In this document: one piece after another, positions 37,061 through 46,692 of the stretch
How positions within the stretch are numbered: position 1 is the stretch's first letter
Layout of the letters: every line of letters starts with the position of its first letter
Assembly (NCBI RefSeq): GCF_963678635.1
Contig: NC_087067.1
Location: forward strand, 31,594,401-31,658,400
Direction of reading: 5' to 3'
From: Symsagittifera roscoffensis
Lineage: Eukaryota; Xenacoelomorpha; Acoela; Convolutidae
DNA: 64,000 nucleotides
Position numbers and translations under genes: made by a program
The notes under the pieces: model-generated
Told to the model about the DNA's origin: nothing
Seen by the model: the letters and a program-made list of their open reading frames with translations, nothing else
The model's database searches: none

Positions 37061-38390
37061 AAGATTGGAACAGAATCAAGACAATCAGGCGGAAATGAAG
37101 GAAGGATTCTCGTTTTTGGACAATGAAACTTATGAAGCGCTTCCCTTAATGAGATGGTTGGACAAGTCTGGACATCCAATTCCAGGACATCCTAAATTAC
37201 CTGTAGAGAAAGCAGCTGAGATAAAGATCCTATCCAAGAAGGACCCGGTGCCCTTGGATCTGTTGCTGCGCTCGAACCTGGTCCAGCAGGAACTCTCTCG
37301 CATGAACATTAACAGCCTCTCTTTATTGGATAAAACGGTGCAGGTCACACCGCAAGTGATGCGGATGCTGGGTGGATTGTTAGAGAGAGAAGTGACCAGA
37401 GATGACCCCGAGTGGGCAGCAGCAGTGGCATCACTGACAGTCAGTGAGAAGGTGAAGATCATGCCCTCCAGACGACAACACAAAAAAAACGAGAGGGATT
37501 GTAGATCAATAGTTCAGCAACTAGTATCCTCAATACCACACGAGGTTTTAACCAGTACTTCATACGGTCGAAAAGAACGGGGGAACGATACGCAAAAGAA
37601 GAAAACCGTTACCTTTGTGGACCAGGATAAAGAAAATGAGAAGGTTGAACGAAACCTGGTGCAAAATTGTTTGTCCGGGGAGACGAACAGTGAGAAGAGC
37701 CGGCGAGTTCAAGATCAACACCCGGGACAAGGAAGTTTGTCCGGGGAGTCTGATGTAGATGCAAAAATTCCTGATTAAAAGACAGGACCTGGAGAACAAG
37801 GTTTTGTCCGGGGAGTTCAGATGGATGCAAAGAAAGCACAGAACTGACCCAGGAGATGGTGCAGACTTCGTCACAGACTCTTCAATAGATGACAACTCCC
37901 CAAACTCAGGAATTGACACCTACTCAGACAGGAACTCGAGCTCAGGATCAGAACTGTCAGAACTAGCGATCCACACACTACTAGTGGAAACTCGACCAAG
38001 GGATCTGGACAGAGAGATATACCAGGACCCTGACAGTGATCGCTACCTCATGCCAGGTGAAAGAGTCTTTGATAACGCAGCGTATGATCTGGAAACAATA
38101 GTGGTATCGAAACGTTCGATGAGTCTGTTGCCACAAAAAGAGGTAGTCAGGACTGATCTTCAGCCATTCGAACAGGAAACACAGCCATTGGCAAAGATTT
38201 GGTGCGTTAAGATGGAAGGAGATACGCATCAGCCCAATGAGCTGAATAGTCAGATGAGGGTCATGAAGACGTACTTGAAGGCGAGATACAGACTCTCGGA
38301 TCTACTAAGAGCGCAGAGAAATGACCGCATGACAAGCAACCTGAAAAGGTGGATCGAAAATGGTTCTCCGGACAAAGGAGACCTCGAGGA
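37061..38390 (+). pseudogene. Linker between RNase H and integrase with PPT-like repeats
   Basis: About 440 codons in two frames (36783-37778, then 37759-39093) with no recognised domain, much longer than the usual gypsy tether. It is rich in Ser, Asp and Glu (for example DDNSPNSGIDTYSDRNSSSG near 37886). Three degenerate 66-67-bp units at 37672-37815 each contain TTGTCCGGGGAG and encode LSGE; the 67-bp spacing between the last two coincides with the frame change. Its function is unknown. Confidence 0.65.
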
Positions 38391-39887
38391 AAACAGTTAC
38401 CGCATTCTGCGACAGTATTTTATGCAGAAAGAGGGAAGGTTATACTTGATCAAGGACGGGATTGTGGCTTGCAAGAGAAGAGATGAAGACAAAACCCTAT
38501 ACAAGTATAACGCGATAGTGTTGCCGCAACTCTATCAGACAGAACTCTTATTCAGGTCGCATGATCAGATGGGCCATCAGGGGATCGACAAACTATATCA
38601 AATGATCCTGAAGCGCTTTGAGTGGAATGAAAAAGGCATGCGAGAAGTGGGTAACAGCAAGTCTGTCATGCCAACAGGTCTAGGATCCAAGGAAATTGCG
38701 ATTTCCTTTAAATCGATCGAGTCGTCTGAATTCAACGAGGTGGTGCAGATAGATCACTTAAAGATATGCATGACAGACAGTGGTTATAATCAAGTCTTGG
38801 TCATGATAGATCACTTCACGAAGTATGCAGAGGTCGTGCCCTGCATAACTGCCTCAGCGGAAGAGACGTGCGACCACCTGATCAATACGTGGATAGCGAG
38901 ACATGGTTGTCCGATGACGTTTCAATCGGATAACGTAACAGCTTTCGTGGGAGAACATACAAAAGAGCTAATGCGACGTTCGCAGGTGGCTCAGGCTCAC
39001 TCCATGACATACCATCCTCAGACGAATGGCTTAGTGGAAAGGCAAAATAGAACGTTAGTGTCGATGCTGAGGGTATATTGTTCCAGTACATGACTGATTG
39101 GGACAGATATCTTCCACAGGTGATGGGAGCTTACAATAGCACGCAATATTCCACCACCGGAGTTAGTCCACATATGATGCTAACCGGGCACGAGAAGTCT
39201 TTGCCCTTGACTTTCTTCTACCCAGAGTATGAGGGTAAGAAGACGTCACCACAGGTCTATGTAAGGGATGTAATAAGACGTCAGCAGGAGTTAAACGACT
39301 TATGTAGACGAAATACTCAGCAGGCACAGGCAAGGCAGAGGAAAAGATTTGACAAGAAAGCAGCCGGTGCAAAATCTTATTCGGTAGGGGACTACGTATG
39401 GGTGTTTCAGAACGTCATACCACCGAAAGGAACGAAAAAGCTCCTAAAAAAGTGGAGGGGACCCTTCATGATTACGGAGGTGCACCAGGAGGGACGCTTC
39501 TATAGACTGAGTACTGGCCGAGCCGCTCATTACGAAAACATCAAGCCACACAATCCATCGACAGAAGACTGTTGTATACCTGCAGACATGGAGGAGGGGG
39601 ATTATCTAATGATGGACCCTGCTTGTGAGGTCAACGAGAAGGGCACCAGGGAAAAGAACGATGGAATTGAAGTCATAGAGGAAGGAACAAGTACACCACT
39701 GGACCTGGATCCAAATGAGGTGATTGAAGCAGACGATGAAACTTTACCCTATGCAGAAGAGGACTGGCAAGACCCTGAACAAAGGGAGGTTCCCAAGAAC
39801 TTGGAACCGGATCTTCCGTTCACGATACAGACTCGACAGAATAACAAGACAAGACCCAGAAAAAATACGGAGTCGATTTTGCAGTGA
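38391..39887 (+). pseudogene. Integrase of the large gypsy element
   Basis: The N-terminal zinc region keeps its histidines (SHDQMGHQGIDK near 38563) but the expected C-x-x-C pair is missing and the segment to 38700 is altered, so the H2C2 finger is incomplete. The core has the full D,D-35-E set: Asp at 38752-38754 (QIDH), Asp at 38929-38931 (SDN), Glu at 39037-39039 (NGLVERQN). The Gly after SDN is Val. The frame shifts at about 39085 to 39078-39887, which carries the GPY/F-type C-terminal domain (KKWRGPFMITEV near 39451). Integrase would join cDNA to host DNA; this copy is interrupted. Confidence 0.9.
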
Positions 39888-40333
39888 ACAGGATAGACCT
39901 AAAGAGGATAGGGGAAGAAGTAGTGGGTCTAGAAGAAATAACTGTGTCACAGGACATTGGCATAATCGATGATCACGACGAGGAGTGGGTCGATGACCGG
40001 TACAAGCCCGAGGTAGAATTCGACGACGAGCAACAGCAGTCATACCAACAAGACTTGACGAATTTACGTGTCTTGGAATGGCTGAAAGAAATGACGTCGG
40101 ATCCAATGGAGACCAGTGTCACGATTCAAGATGTAGATCGTGGAAGCATGAAATACATGAAAGCCGAACGAGAGGATCCTTCCTGGGCTGCCCAGGAAGA
40201 GCGACTAGTCATTCCGGCTTCCAACCTCGACTTGATATCCAGTATGCGATCGACGGGGACGTCGATGGATATTTTTGTCCGGGGAGTGGGGGTAGGACTT
40301 ACCCACACTGAAAATTTAGAAGCAGAGGTTTAG
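39884..40333 (+). pseudogene. Acidic C-terminal extension of pol
   Basis: About 150 codons after the integrase in a new frame, very acidic (DDHDEEWVDDRYKPEVEFDDEQQ near 39968), then LEWLKEMTSDP and NLDLISSMRSTGTSMDIFVRG. The last motif is encoded by another copy of TTTGTCCGGGGAG at 40276. No family is recognised. Confidence 0.5.
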
Positions 40334-40869
40334 AAGCAGAAACAGGCGAAGACCCTAAGAAACCGGACATAGGGAGGGTAGTTGAGTCATATTTAAACTT
40401 ACCAAATGAATATTCAAGTAGCATAATACTAACAGACAGCGATTTTATACTCACAAATAGAACATGGGCGATAGCAGTCACAGCAGACATGAGTTTTAGG
40501 ACAGCGTTAGCAGCGGATTTTAAGAGAGAATATAAAAACATAGAATTCCTTTGGAAGCAAAGACCAGGAATAGGGGGCGTCGCAGCCTTGCCTCCGGCGG
40601 CGTCACAGATACCGGGAAAATACCTATGCTTCTTAGTGACACGGGCGACGGAGAAGCGGCACGTGGACCCGGAAAATCTAGTCTTGTCCTTGACGAGATT
40701 GAGAGACTTCCTCGTGGAAAGGGAAGTGAAGGAGCTTTCGCTTCCAGTGTACGATCCGAACAGAGGACGACTGCATCATCGGGAACTGTACGCGCTCATA
40801 CACGTAATCTTCTCTGATACTAATATACAAGTATACTTACATAAGAAATATTACTTAAGTATAGGCTGA
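40330..40869 (+). CDS. Macro-domain-like ORF in the gypsy element
   Basis: The frame is open from about 40330 and has an ATG at 40489 and a stop at 40867-40869. The order ILTNRTWAIAVTADMSFRTA, LAADFKREY, PGKYLCFLVTRATEK, VLSLTRLRDFLVEREVKELS, LPVYDPNRGRL and IHVIFSDTNIQVYL matches the ADP-ribose-binding macro fold: an A-D at the first strand, an x-F-K-x-x-Y helix, [FL]-V-T-[RK] strand, a helix of the form L..L..L..F, then L-P-x-[IY]-x-x-x-R-G and a last strand. The Gly-rich loop is weak (PGIGGVAALPP). Macro domains bind or remove ADP-ribose; in an LTR element one could blunt PARP-type defence, which is inference. It follows pol directly. Confidence 0.55.
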   Translation, partial: LEAETGEDPKKPDIGRVVESYLNLPNEYSSSIILTDSDFILTNRTWAIAVTADMSFRTALAADFKREYKNIEFLWKQRPGIGGVAALPPAASQIPGKYLCFLVTRATEKRHVDPENLVLSLTRLRDFLVEREVKELSLPVYDPNRGRLHHRELYALIHVIFSDTNIQVYLHKKYYLSIG

Positions 40870-40911
40870 GTTAAACAACGTGCAAGAGGGTGTCAGACTA
40901 AAGTATGTGTA

Positions 40912-40973
40912 GTGTGTGATATATGTGTTATGTTATGTTATGTGTGTTATGTTATGTTATATGTTATGTTATT
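40912..40973 (+). repeat. TTATG microsatellite
   Basis: Imperfect tandem TTATG/TATGTG units (GTTATGTTATGTTATG...) directly after the macro-like ORF. Probably a simple expansion in the gap between two ORF blocks of the element. Confidence 0.85.
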
Positions 40974-41275
40974 AAGACATAAGGGTAAGAAGGAGTTAGT
41001 GACCACGAACAACTGAATAACGATCTTAGGAATAGATCCAAAGTTTGGACTGTCCAATTTTAGGTCGAATTCCAAAAGTTTAGAGAACGATTGATTTTAA
41101 TAAATTTTAGGGTCAAAATCTTTTTATCTGACTGTTTTAAATAAGTTTTAAAGAGAAGTTGAGGTAAAACGGACAAATGCGATATTCGTGACTTATTTTC
41201 TAGATCCTGATTGATCGTTTAACTACTCACTTGAGTCAAATCATCAAGTCAAATCGAATCGAACCTGAAAAGAGA

Positions 41276-41581
41276 ATGGAAAACTTCAACTTGGATGAAT
41301 TGATGGACCTGGCAGAGGCATATGTAGGACCGATGGTAGATGCGATCTATCGTCGGCTAATGGATCGAGACTTCGCTCTGGAGGACCCAGAGGTAGTCAT
41401 CTTGCTGACCGCCCTGATAAACATCTTGAGGCATGACAACCGTGGGGACCGCCCCACGGAAGTCCTATTGATGGCAGCATACGGAGAGAGCGGAGTACTA
41501 GACCGCCTGAACATGAGAGTGATGAGGTGGAGAAACGGGGCTCTCTCAGGGAGTGACTTGGCGAACGAGCCTGGATTGTGA
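41276..41581 (+). CDS. Unassigned ORF of the gypsy element (100 aa)
   Basis: ATG at 41276, TGA at 41579. The product starts MENFNLDELMDLAEAYVG and looks wholly helical (DAIYRRLMDRDFALEDPEVV, LLTALINILRHDN). No known domain. It is the first ORF of the block after the non-coding 40870-41275 spacer, and is followed within 30 bp by the coiled-coil ORF, so both may come from one broken gene. Confidence 0.45.
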   Translation: MENFNLDELMDLAEAYVGPMVDAIYRRLMDRDFALEDPEVVILLTALINILRHDNRGDRPTEVLLMAAYGESGVLDRLNMRVMRWRNGALSGSDLANEPGL

Positions 41582-41608
41582 AGTTCTAGGACTTATCAAC
41601 CAGGTGAG

Positions 41609-42064
41609 ATGCCTTTGCCCTCCAAGCCCAAGCCTGGGCTGAGGAGAATGCATCAAGAGAAGACCAGCGATGCTGCCTCGTCTAGTTCACCACTGAGAAT
41701 AGCTGTGCCACCAAAGAGGGCGAGAGTAGAACAGGGGGTTCAAACAAACCAAACCATGCAAGGTCTAGATGGGATGAAAGATGAGCTGGAGAGGACCAGA
41801 AAGGAGCTGGATGAAATGACTAAGACCATGCTCATTACGGATGACGACAGAGACATGTGGAAGAGATTGTTTGAAGACTGCAACAAGAAGCAGGGTGAAG
41901 AAATTGAACGCTTGAGGCGGGACTACAAGGAGCGATCGGAGCGGGTGGCATTGACAACAGCCGTGGAAAAAGTGATACCTGCAGACGCCTCGAGAAATGA
42001 GTCAAACGACAGAAATACGATTCCCAGCTACAACAGGTCGAGTGACAATCCCGGACCCGAGTGA
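41609..42064 (+). CDS. Coiled-coil ORF of the gypsy element
   Basis: ATG at 41609, 151 codons. Basic N-terminus (PKPGLRRMHQ, PPKRARVEQG, the latter like a nuclear localisation signal), then a long charged helix from about residue 55 (MKDELERTRKELDEMTKTM, EEIERLRRDYKERSERVA) predicted from heptads to be a coiled coil. The next frame, 41997-42233, overlaps it and continues (PDPSDTLGDPVVEQTVRKL), suggesting a frameshift within one longer gene. Such proteins in retroelements often bind RNA or multimerise; that is inference. Confidence 0.5.
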   Translation: MPLPSKPKPGLRRMHQEKTSDAASSSSPLRIAVPPKRARVEQGVQTNQTMQGLDGMKDELERTRKELDEMTKTMLITDDDRDMWKRLFEDCNKKQGEEIERLRRDYKERSERVALTTAVEKVIPADASRNESNDRNTIPSYNRSSDNPGPE

Positions 42065-42292
42065 TACCTTGGGTGACCCAGTCGTGGAGCAAACGGTGAG
42101 GAAGCTGATAGAGATAGCTGGACGACTAGTCGCCAATAGGAATGCGCCAGGTTCCGGGGTGACTGTACCCTATGGAACGATCGACGATACGGGCAGAGTA
42201 TGGCTCTCCCAAGACGTAATGACCAAAAGATGAGTTAGAGATGCAACGCTACCAATGGGGAGCTCAAAAGTCCCAGACCGGAAGATAGAAAG

Positions 42293-42667
42293 ATGCCGGC
42301 GAAGAAAGTGTCACGGGTAATGGATGTACAAAAGAATAATCAGTTGAAGTATAACTTCACAGGAGTTCCGGAGGCAGATCCGAGAGCTTGCTTCAACCGA
42401 GCGACATGGAACCCGGCAGTAAACCTGCAGCAACCACCACTGGGGACATCTCATCTGATACTGGGAGACAGCTTGGTCAGAGTGCTCTCAAACTTGAGGA
42501 CCTCCTGGATCACCACGGTGATGGCTTTCGGAGGCGCGACAATAACCCAATTGTTTCGGATGGTGCAGTTGATGAAACCAGGGAGAATCCCTAATGTAAC
42601 GATCCTAGTTGGAACAAATAATATCTCAAGAAGCGATCGAGGCGTAAATGAACATCAGACACAGTGA
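42293..42667 (+). CDS. SGNH/GDSL-hydrolase-like ORF of the gypsy element
   Basis: ATG at 42293, 124 codons. Residues 54-65 read HLILGDSLVRVL: block I of SGNH hydrolases, with nucleophile Ser60. A Gly pair follows in VMAFGGATI (80-81) at the position of block II. Residues 102-110 read VTILVGTNN, the G-x-N block III. The block V D-x-x-H is not seen; the frame leaves the domain after residue 110, where the 42648 frame begins, so the copy is truncated or rearranged. SGNH domains are known in ORF1 of CR1-type LINEs; finding one after gypsy pol is unusual. Its substrate is unknown. Confidence 0.6.
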   Translation: MPAKKVSRVMDVQKNNQLKYNFTGVPEADPRACFNRATWNPAVNLQQPPLGTSHLILGDSLVRVLSNLRTSWITTVMAFGGATITQLFRMVQLMKPGRIPNVTILVGTNNISRSDRGVNEHQTQ

Positions 42668-42974
42668 AACTTATCACAGACCATCGGGAGCGCGATATTT
42701 GATGGGATCGACATTAGCTCCAATGTCTAAGAGCAGATACCCAGTGCATTTCGTGGCTGTGGATGCAAAAAGTACGAGAACGATTGTGGATCAAGCCTTC
42801 TCAGTGCCAAAGTGTGTAAGACTAGCAAGAATGTCGGAAAAGTCTTATGAGCTACTGTGCAAAATGTTCTCAGCAGTTCCAGAGAGAACTAAGGAGGAGT
42901 TAGAATCGATACTGGGAAAGAAGTTCATGGGATACGTCAGTGGGATTTTCAGTGACTTTGAGAGACAAAAATAG
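42648..42974 (+). CDS. Unassigned ORF of the gypsy element (108 aa)
   Basis: ATG at 42648, overlapping the end of the SGNH-like frame by 20 bp. It includes YPVHFVAVDAKSTRTIVDQA, PKCVRLARMSEKSYELLCKM and ILGKKFMGYVSGIF. No family is recognised. It is probably the middle of a larger protein whose frame was lost. Confidence 0.4.
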   Translation: MNIRHSETYHRPSGARYLMGSTLAPMSKSRYPVHFVAVDAKSTRTIVDQAFSVPKCVRLARMSEKSYELLCKMFSAVPERTKEELESILGKKFMGYVSGIFSDFERQK

Positions 42975-43090
42975 AGAGGATCAACCGTTACGGATTACAA
43001 TACAGTAGATGAGAATGATGAAAGCCACCGAGTGATGATGGAAGTGGAACCACTACTGGAAGCTTCGGGAAAGCGTAACTGGAGAGCATC

Positions 43091-43672
43091 ATGTTGACAC
43101 ATGACAAGTTTCCTTGCCATTGCTTGCTGCAAACATGGTTGCACCCCAAACGTAAAAATCTGGTGTTGATCTGGGACTCTGGAGAGCTGCTCTCCATGGG
43201 TTTACCAGACTCATCACGGCCCATTACAGTAGTGATAGTGGGAGTTATGATGGCGATACGATGGCTGGAAGCTCATGTGAAGGAGAACAATAGACAGGAG
43301 GCGCCAACGCGAGAACAATTGCAGAAATTGGATTGTCTAAAAGATTTAGATCTTTTTGAGACAACGTGCAAGATTCTGAACTTTCCGATGGAAGTGAAAA
43401 AGAGATGGGCAAGGAGACGACTGATGCCATGGTTTAGAGCCAACATGACTGCGTGGTTGTATGAGTATGCCAAGAAGCCTATGTCGAAGCACGGCATAGT
43501 GTACGGTGTGTATCAGCTGGGCATTGGGTCAGGAGCCTTCAAGCGAGCTTTCGTGACTCATCGGAATGCAGTGACTACCGCTGTAAAGAGACATTCCAGG
43601 ACAAGTGAACGTAATGGAAGAGAGAAGGAAGAGATGTTGAAGGAAGATTTGGAGAGAAACGTGACGCTGTAA
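43091..43672 (+). CDS. Unassigned ORF of the gypsy element (193 aa)
   Basis: ATG at 43091, TAA at 43670-43672. The centre is a compact helical region (LEAHVKENNRQEAPTREQL, LFETTCKILNFPMEVKKRWA, MTAWLYEYAKKPMSKHGIVY), the end is Lys/Arg-rich. There is a hydrophobic stretch PITVVIVGVMMAI near residue 44, possibly a membrane segment, but no signal peptide and no fusion-protein or envelope signature that I recognise. It is the last ORF before the 3' untranslated region. Confidence 0.45.
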   Translation: MLTHDKFPCHCLLQTWLHPKRKNLVLIWDSGELLSMGLPDSSRPITVVIVGVMMAIRWLEAHVKENNRQEAPTREQLQKLDCLKDLDLFETTCKILNFPMEVKKRWARRRLMPWFRANMTAWLYEYAKKPMSKHGIVYGVYQLGIGSGAFKRAFVTHRNAVTTAVKRHSRTSERNGREKEEMLKEDLERNVTL

Positions 43673-44686
43673 CTCCACAACAGCTTCTGCAGGAACAGAG
43701 AATCTAACGTGGATCCCCTACCTTGTTGTAAGCAAAGGGTAGAAGAGCAGAAGTGTTGAAGGACTGCTTCCAACAGCGTCAGAATAGCTAACGATGTGTT
43801 GCAAGACACAGAAAGTGAAAGTGCAGAGTCAATGTCGCAGGAGGAGGAGATGGAGCATTGACAAATGGCCGGAAAACAAGATGCGAAAAGAAAGAAAATT
43901 AGAAGAATTTAGAAGTTTTAGAACTTCTAAACGACGAAAAAAAAAGGAAACAAAGAAGTGACGAAAGAGAAGAAGTTAAAACTCAGAATTGTTTTATGTG
44001 TGTGACAAAAACTCAAGTGAGAAACTAAGCAACCAAGCTGTAATTGAAAACTGAAAGGAAACATTTTGTTGAGTTTTGAGCATTAAAGAGTTTGTGCCAT
44101 TTATAAATTTGTATTTTGAATTTAGTTAGTGGCTTTAGAGACACTTACTATTTATTTAGAAAGGCTTGAGCAAAGAGTATGTTTAAATATTTTAGCCTGC
44201 ATGATGGTTTTTAATCAACTAGGACAACTGATCACTTTGTGGTGACGTGAAAGGCTTGGGTAATCTCTTGAAGAGGAAGATTGTTTCATTGTTCTTTCTG
44301 ACCACAGAGTTCCTTAGTTTTAATATTCAGGACCAATAACAACTAAAGTTTCGAAGAGAAGGAGCATAGTAGGAAAATTTTAGCTTGTTGGTTGGCAGGA
44401 CTGTCCTGCAAACTAACACCTTTTAAAACCTAGGAAAAAAATTTTTAAATCAGGGCGTTGGCATTGGAAGTCAGAAAAAATGTTTTATCTTAAGTCGTAT
44501 CCTCGAAAGTGCAGATTAGTGAAAGAATTTGGAAGGCTATAGTAGTGTAGTATGATGCCATTTATAATCATCAGTGAGTCGATATGACGCGGATAAAAGT
44601 AATTTCGTGCATTTTGTAAATTCTGTTCGATGACACTGTACCATTTTTACGAACATTACGAGATTCAATGGGGACATTGACCGGGC
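43673..44686 (+). other. 3' untranslated region of the gypsy element
   Basis: About 1 kb without a supported ORF. It contains a purine tract at 43925-43960 (AGAAGTTTTAGAAC..., then an A/G-rich run). Nothing else is recognised before the polypurine tract at 44687. Confidence 0.5.
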
Positions 44687-44699
44687 TGTCCGGGGAGTA
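44687..44699 (+). promoter_or_regulatory. Polypurine tract before the 3' LTR
   Basis: TGTCCGGGGAGTA directly abuts the LTR start TGTGAC at 44700, the place where plus-strand DNA synthesis is primed. The core TGTCCGGGGAG occurs four more times inside the element, at 37672, 37738, 37805 and 40276. Confidence 0.75.
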
Positions 44700-46034
44700 T
44701 GTGACATTCGACCACAATGGAAAAAAATGCAGATTCGGCGATTTCGAATAGTTAGCAGCTAACCTTCCGAATTGACAGTTTTGAGAGATTAGTGGCGTCA
44801 TTGGGACGATTAGTCAAAGGTCAAGATATTCTGGTATTTTGAAATTTTAAAAATTCGAATTGAGAAGTCGCACTTCTGAGAAACGGCAAAAACCGCCATT
44901 TTGGAAGAAAACCAGAAGAAAATCAGAACAACAATAGTTGCGATAGTGATAACTACGAAGATTGCGATAGAAAAACAACAACGAATTTAAGAGTTAGCAG
45001 AGACCGTTTCGAGTTGCAACGATTGTGTCGCTACAATCGTTGCAAGGCCGTTCACAACAACGGTGAAGGTAGAAGAACAGCCTTCCGGAAGGAAGATAAG
45101 GTTGTTATTTCTCCGGATTCAAGAACCCGGAGGGGTTTCGGGACTCGAATTTATATCTTTTTATAGAGACTTTTAGCTTCCCTATTATGTCCTGAATTGA
45201 ATTTATTTAACATCTGAATTTATTTTACGAAGATGAGAAGCTAGGAGTTGGGGGAAAGGGTTGATCCATCTTCGATGGAGATGATGATTTTTATCTACTG
45301 AACAAAAACCATAGTAATATAATAAGTAGTAGTAGCCCTGTTTTTAGGAGTGACCTCACGGTCTGGGGATACTGAGACCCGGCCATGAGCTCACTAATTT
45401 TGCATGTAAAAATGTTAATTTGAGCGTTCTGGTCGAAGCCGGAGAACAGTAACGTTTTTGTCGACCCGATGTTGAAAAGACCACCAAAAGAACTGGTTTT
45501 GGCAGAGACGGTGAAAAACACCTGGAGCTCTGTTTAGACGTTGGCCAGTCGTCTTAGAACCTAGATTTATTTTCCGTCGATTTGTACTTCCGGGCGAATG
45601 TTACATAGATGTTTTTATGGCGCTCCTGAGTGTTATTTTTTTAGCATCATGACCGGCAGAACCGTTAACATAGGAGTTGGGAGAAAGGGTTGATCCATCT
45701 TCGATGGAGATGATGATTTTTATCTACTGAGCAAAAACAATAGTTATATAATAAGTAGTAGTTGCCGTGTTTTTAGGAGTGACCTCGTGGTCTGGCGATA
45801 CTGAGACCCAGCCATGAGCTCACTAATTTTGCATGTAAACAAGTTAATTTGAGCGTTCTGGTCGAAGCCGGAGAACAGTAACGTTTTTGTCGACCCGATG
45901 TTGAAAAGACCACCAAAAGAACTGGCTTTGGTAGAGACGGTGAAAAGCATGTAGAGCTCTGTTTAGAAGTTGGCCAGTCGTCTTAGAACCTAGCTTTATT
46001 TTCCGTCGATATGTACTTCCGGGCGAATGTTACA
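44700..46034 (+). repeat. Compound 3' LTR (LTR + leader + partial LTR)
   Basis: 44700-45605 is a full LTR copy. 45606-45669 repeats the 64 bp that follow the 5' LTR (28446-28509, TAGATGTTTTTATGGCGC...CCGTTAAC). Then 45671-46034 is the last 364 bp of an LTR (matching 45243-45605) that ends GAATGTTACA. So an LTR, a piece of leader, and a partial LTR lie in tandem. An internal deletion in a tandem element or a reverse-transcription jump would do this. Short ORFs on the minus strand (45291-45521, 45744-45950) are copies of each other and not genes. Confidence 0.85.
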
Positions 46035-46692
46035 TAGTCAACCTACCTTTTCTACTACCTCATAATAGACAAGGTAGTTTCTGTGAGCATGTAGTCCTTT
46101 ATACACAGCTCATTAAATTGACAATTTGCTATTTCACTTGGATGCTTCACATTCGCATTTCAATTTTCGTAACACGTAATCAGCAATGGACCTTACCTCA
46201 CTCTTCTTTTAATTATGTTCGTCATTTGTCATTATAAACCGCATCATCAGAAACCGAAGTTCCGAGGTACTGGGAGCCCAATTCTAGCATGCAAAACTTT
46301 TTTGTTTGAAAATGCGTTAAAAATGTAACCTCAAACATACGTTTTCGCACATTTTTGCATCTTCAGTTATAACATCTTCATGTTATTTTATGCACGTTTA
46401 TGCAGGTTTTAAAACTCTTAAGTAAACTGTGTATATTTCTTAACTTGTTTTTAAGGTAATCGTAAGGTCAAAAGTATCATAGTAACCGAGGTTGCAGTCA
46501 GGAGTCCCTTCATCACGTATTCCAGTCAAAATCCTTGGAATTTTCTAGATATGGAAGTGATAATGATAAAGATGACAAGTGTTGATTTCCTTTCAATAAA
46601 AATAGATAAGGGTTACGTTTCTTCAATAAGAACACGCAACTCGACACGAGAAAATATAATAAAAAAGTGTTACAAATAAAAAATTTCATCGG
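46035..46692. other. Flank between the gypsy element and the LINE
   Basis: This is where sequence once next to Mlx's upstream side should resume. I see no exon or ORF of note. On the minus strand GAGTGAGGTAAGG near 46200 resembles a 5' splice donor, which would fit an upstream Mlx exon or a first intron, but nothing else supports it. The right end contains the LINE 3' tail. Confidence 0.3.

Larger units (their letters stand above)
27534..46034 (+). mobile_element. Large Ty3/gypsy-like LTR retrotransposon (~18.5 kb)
   Basis: The element runs from LTR TGTGACATTCGACC at 27534 to GAATGTTACA at 46034. Both termini are TG...CA. Gene order gag-protease-RT-RNase H-integrase identifies Ty3/gypsy. The two LTR copies (27534-28445, 44700-45605) are nearly alike, so insertion is not ancient, yet the coding frames carry about a dozen shifts or stops. 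The 3 bp TAG flank both ends; a usual 4-6-bp target duplication is not seen. Unusual points are the 2.9-kb leader, and nearly 5 kb of non-standard ORFs after the integrase. It lies head to head with Mlx. Confidence 0.9.

Noticed and set aside
32143-38229. Many minus-strand ORFs opposite gag and pol
   Set aside because: They are antisense frames of the coding strand and show no domain of their own.
43091-43672. Envelope gene of an infectious gypsy element
   Set aside because: There is no signal peptide, cleavage site or C-terminal anchor. One hydrophobic stretch is not enough.
27524-46040. A normal 4-6-bp target-site duplication for the large gypsy element
   Set aside because: Only TAG is shared at the two ends. 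The rest of the flanks do not match, so the duplication is not claimed beyond 3 bp.
46055-46065. CTACCTCA, a let-7 seed match
   Set aside because: Eight bases in intergenic DNA with no transcript context.
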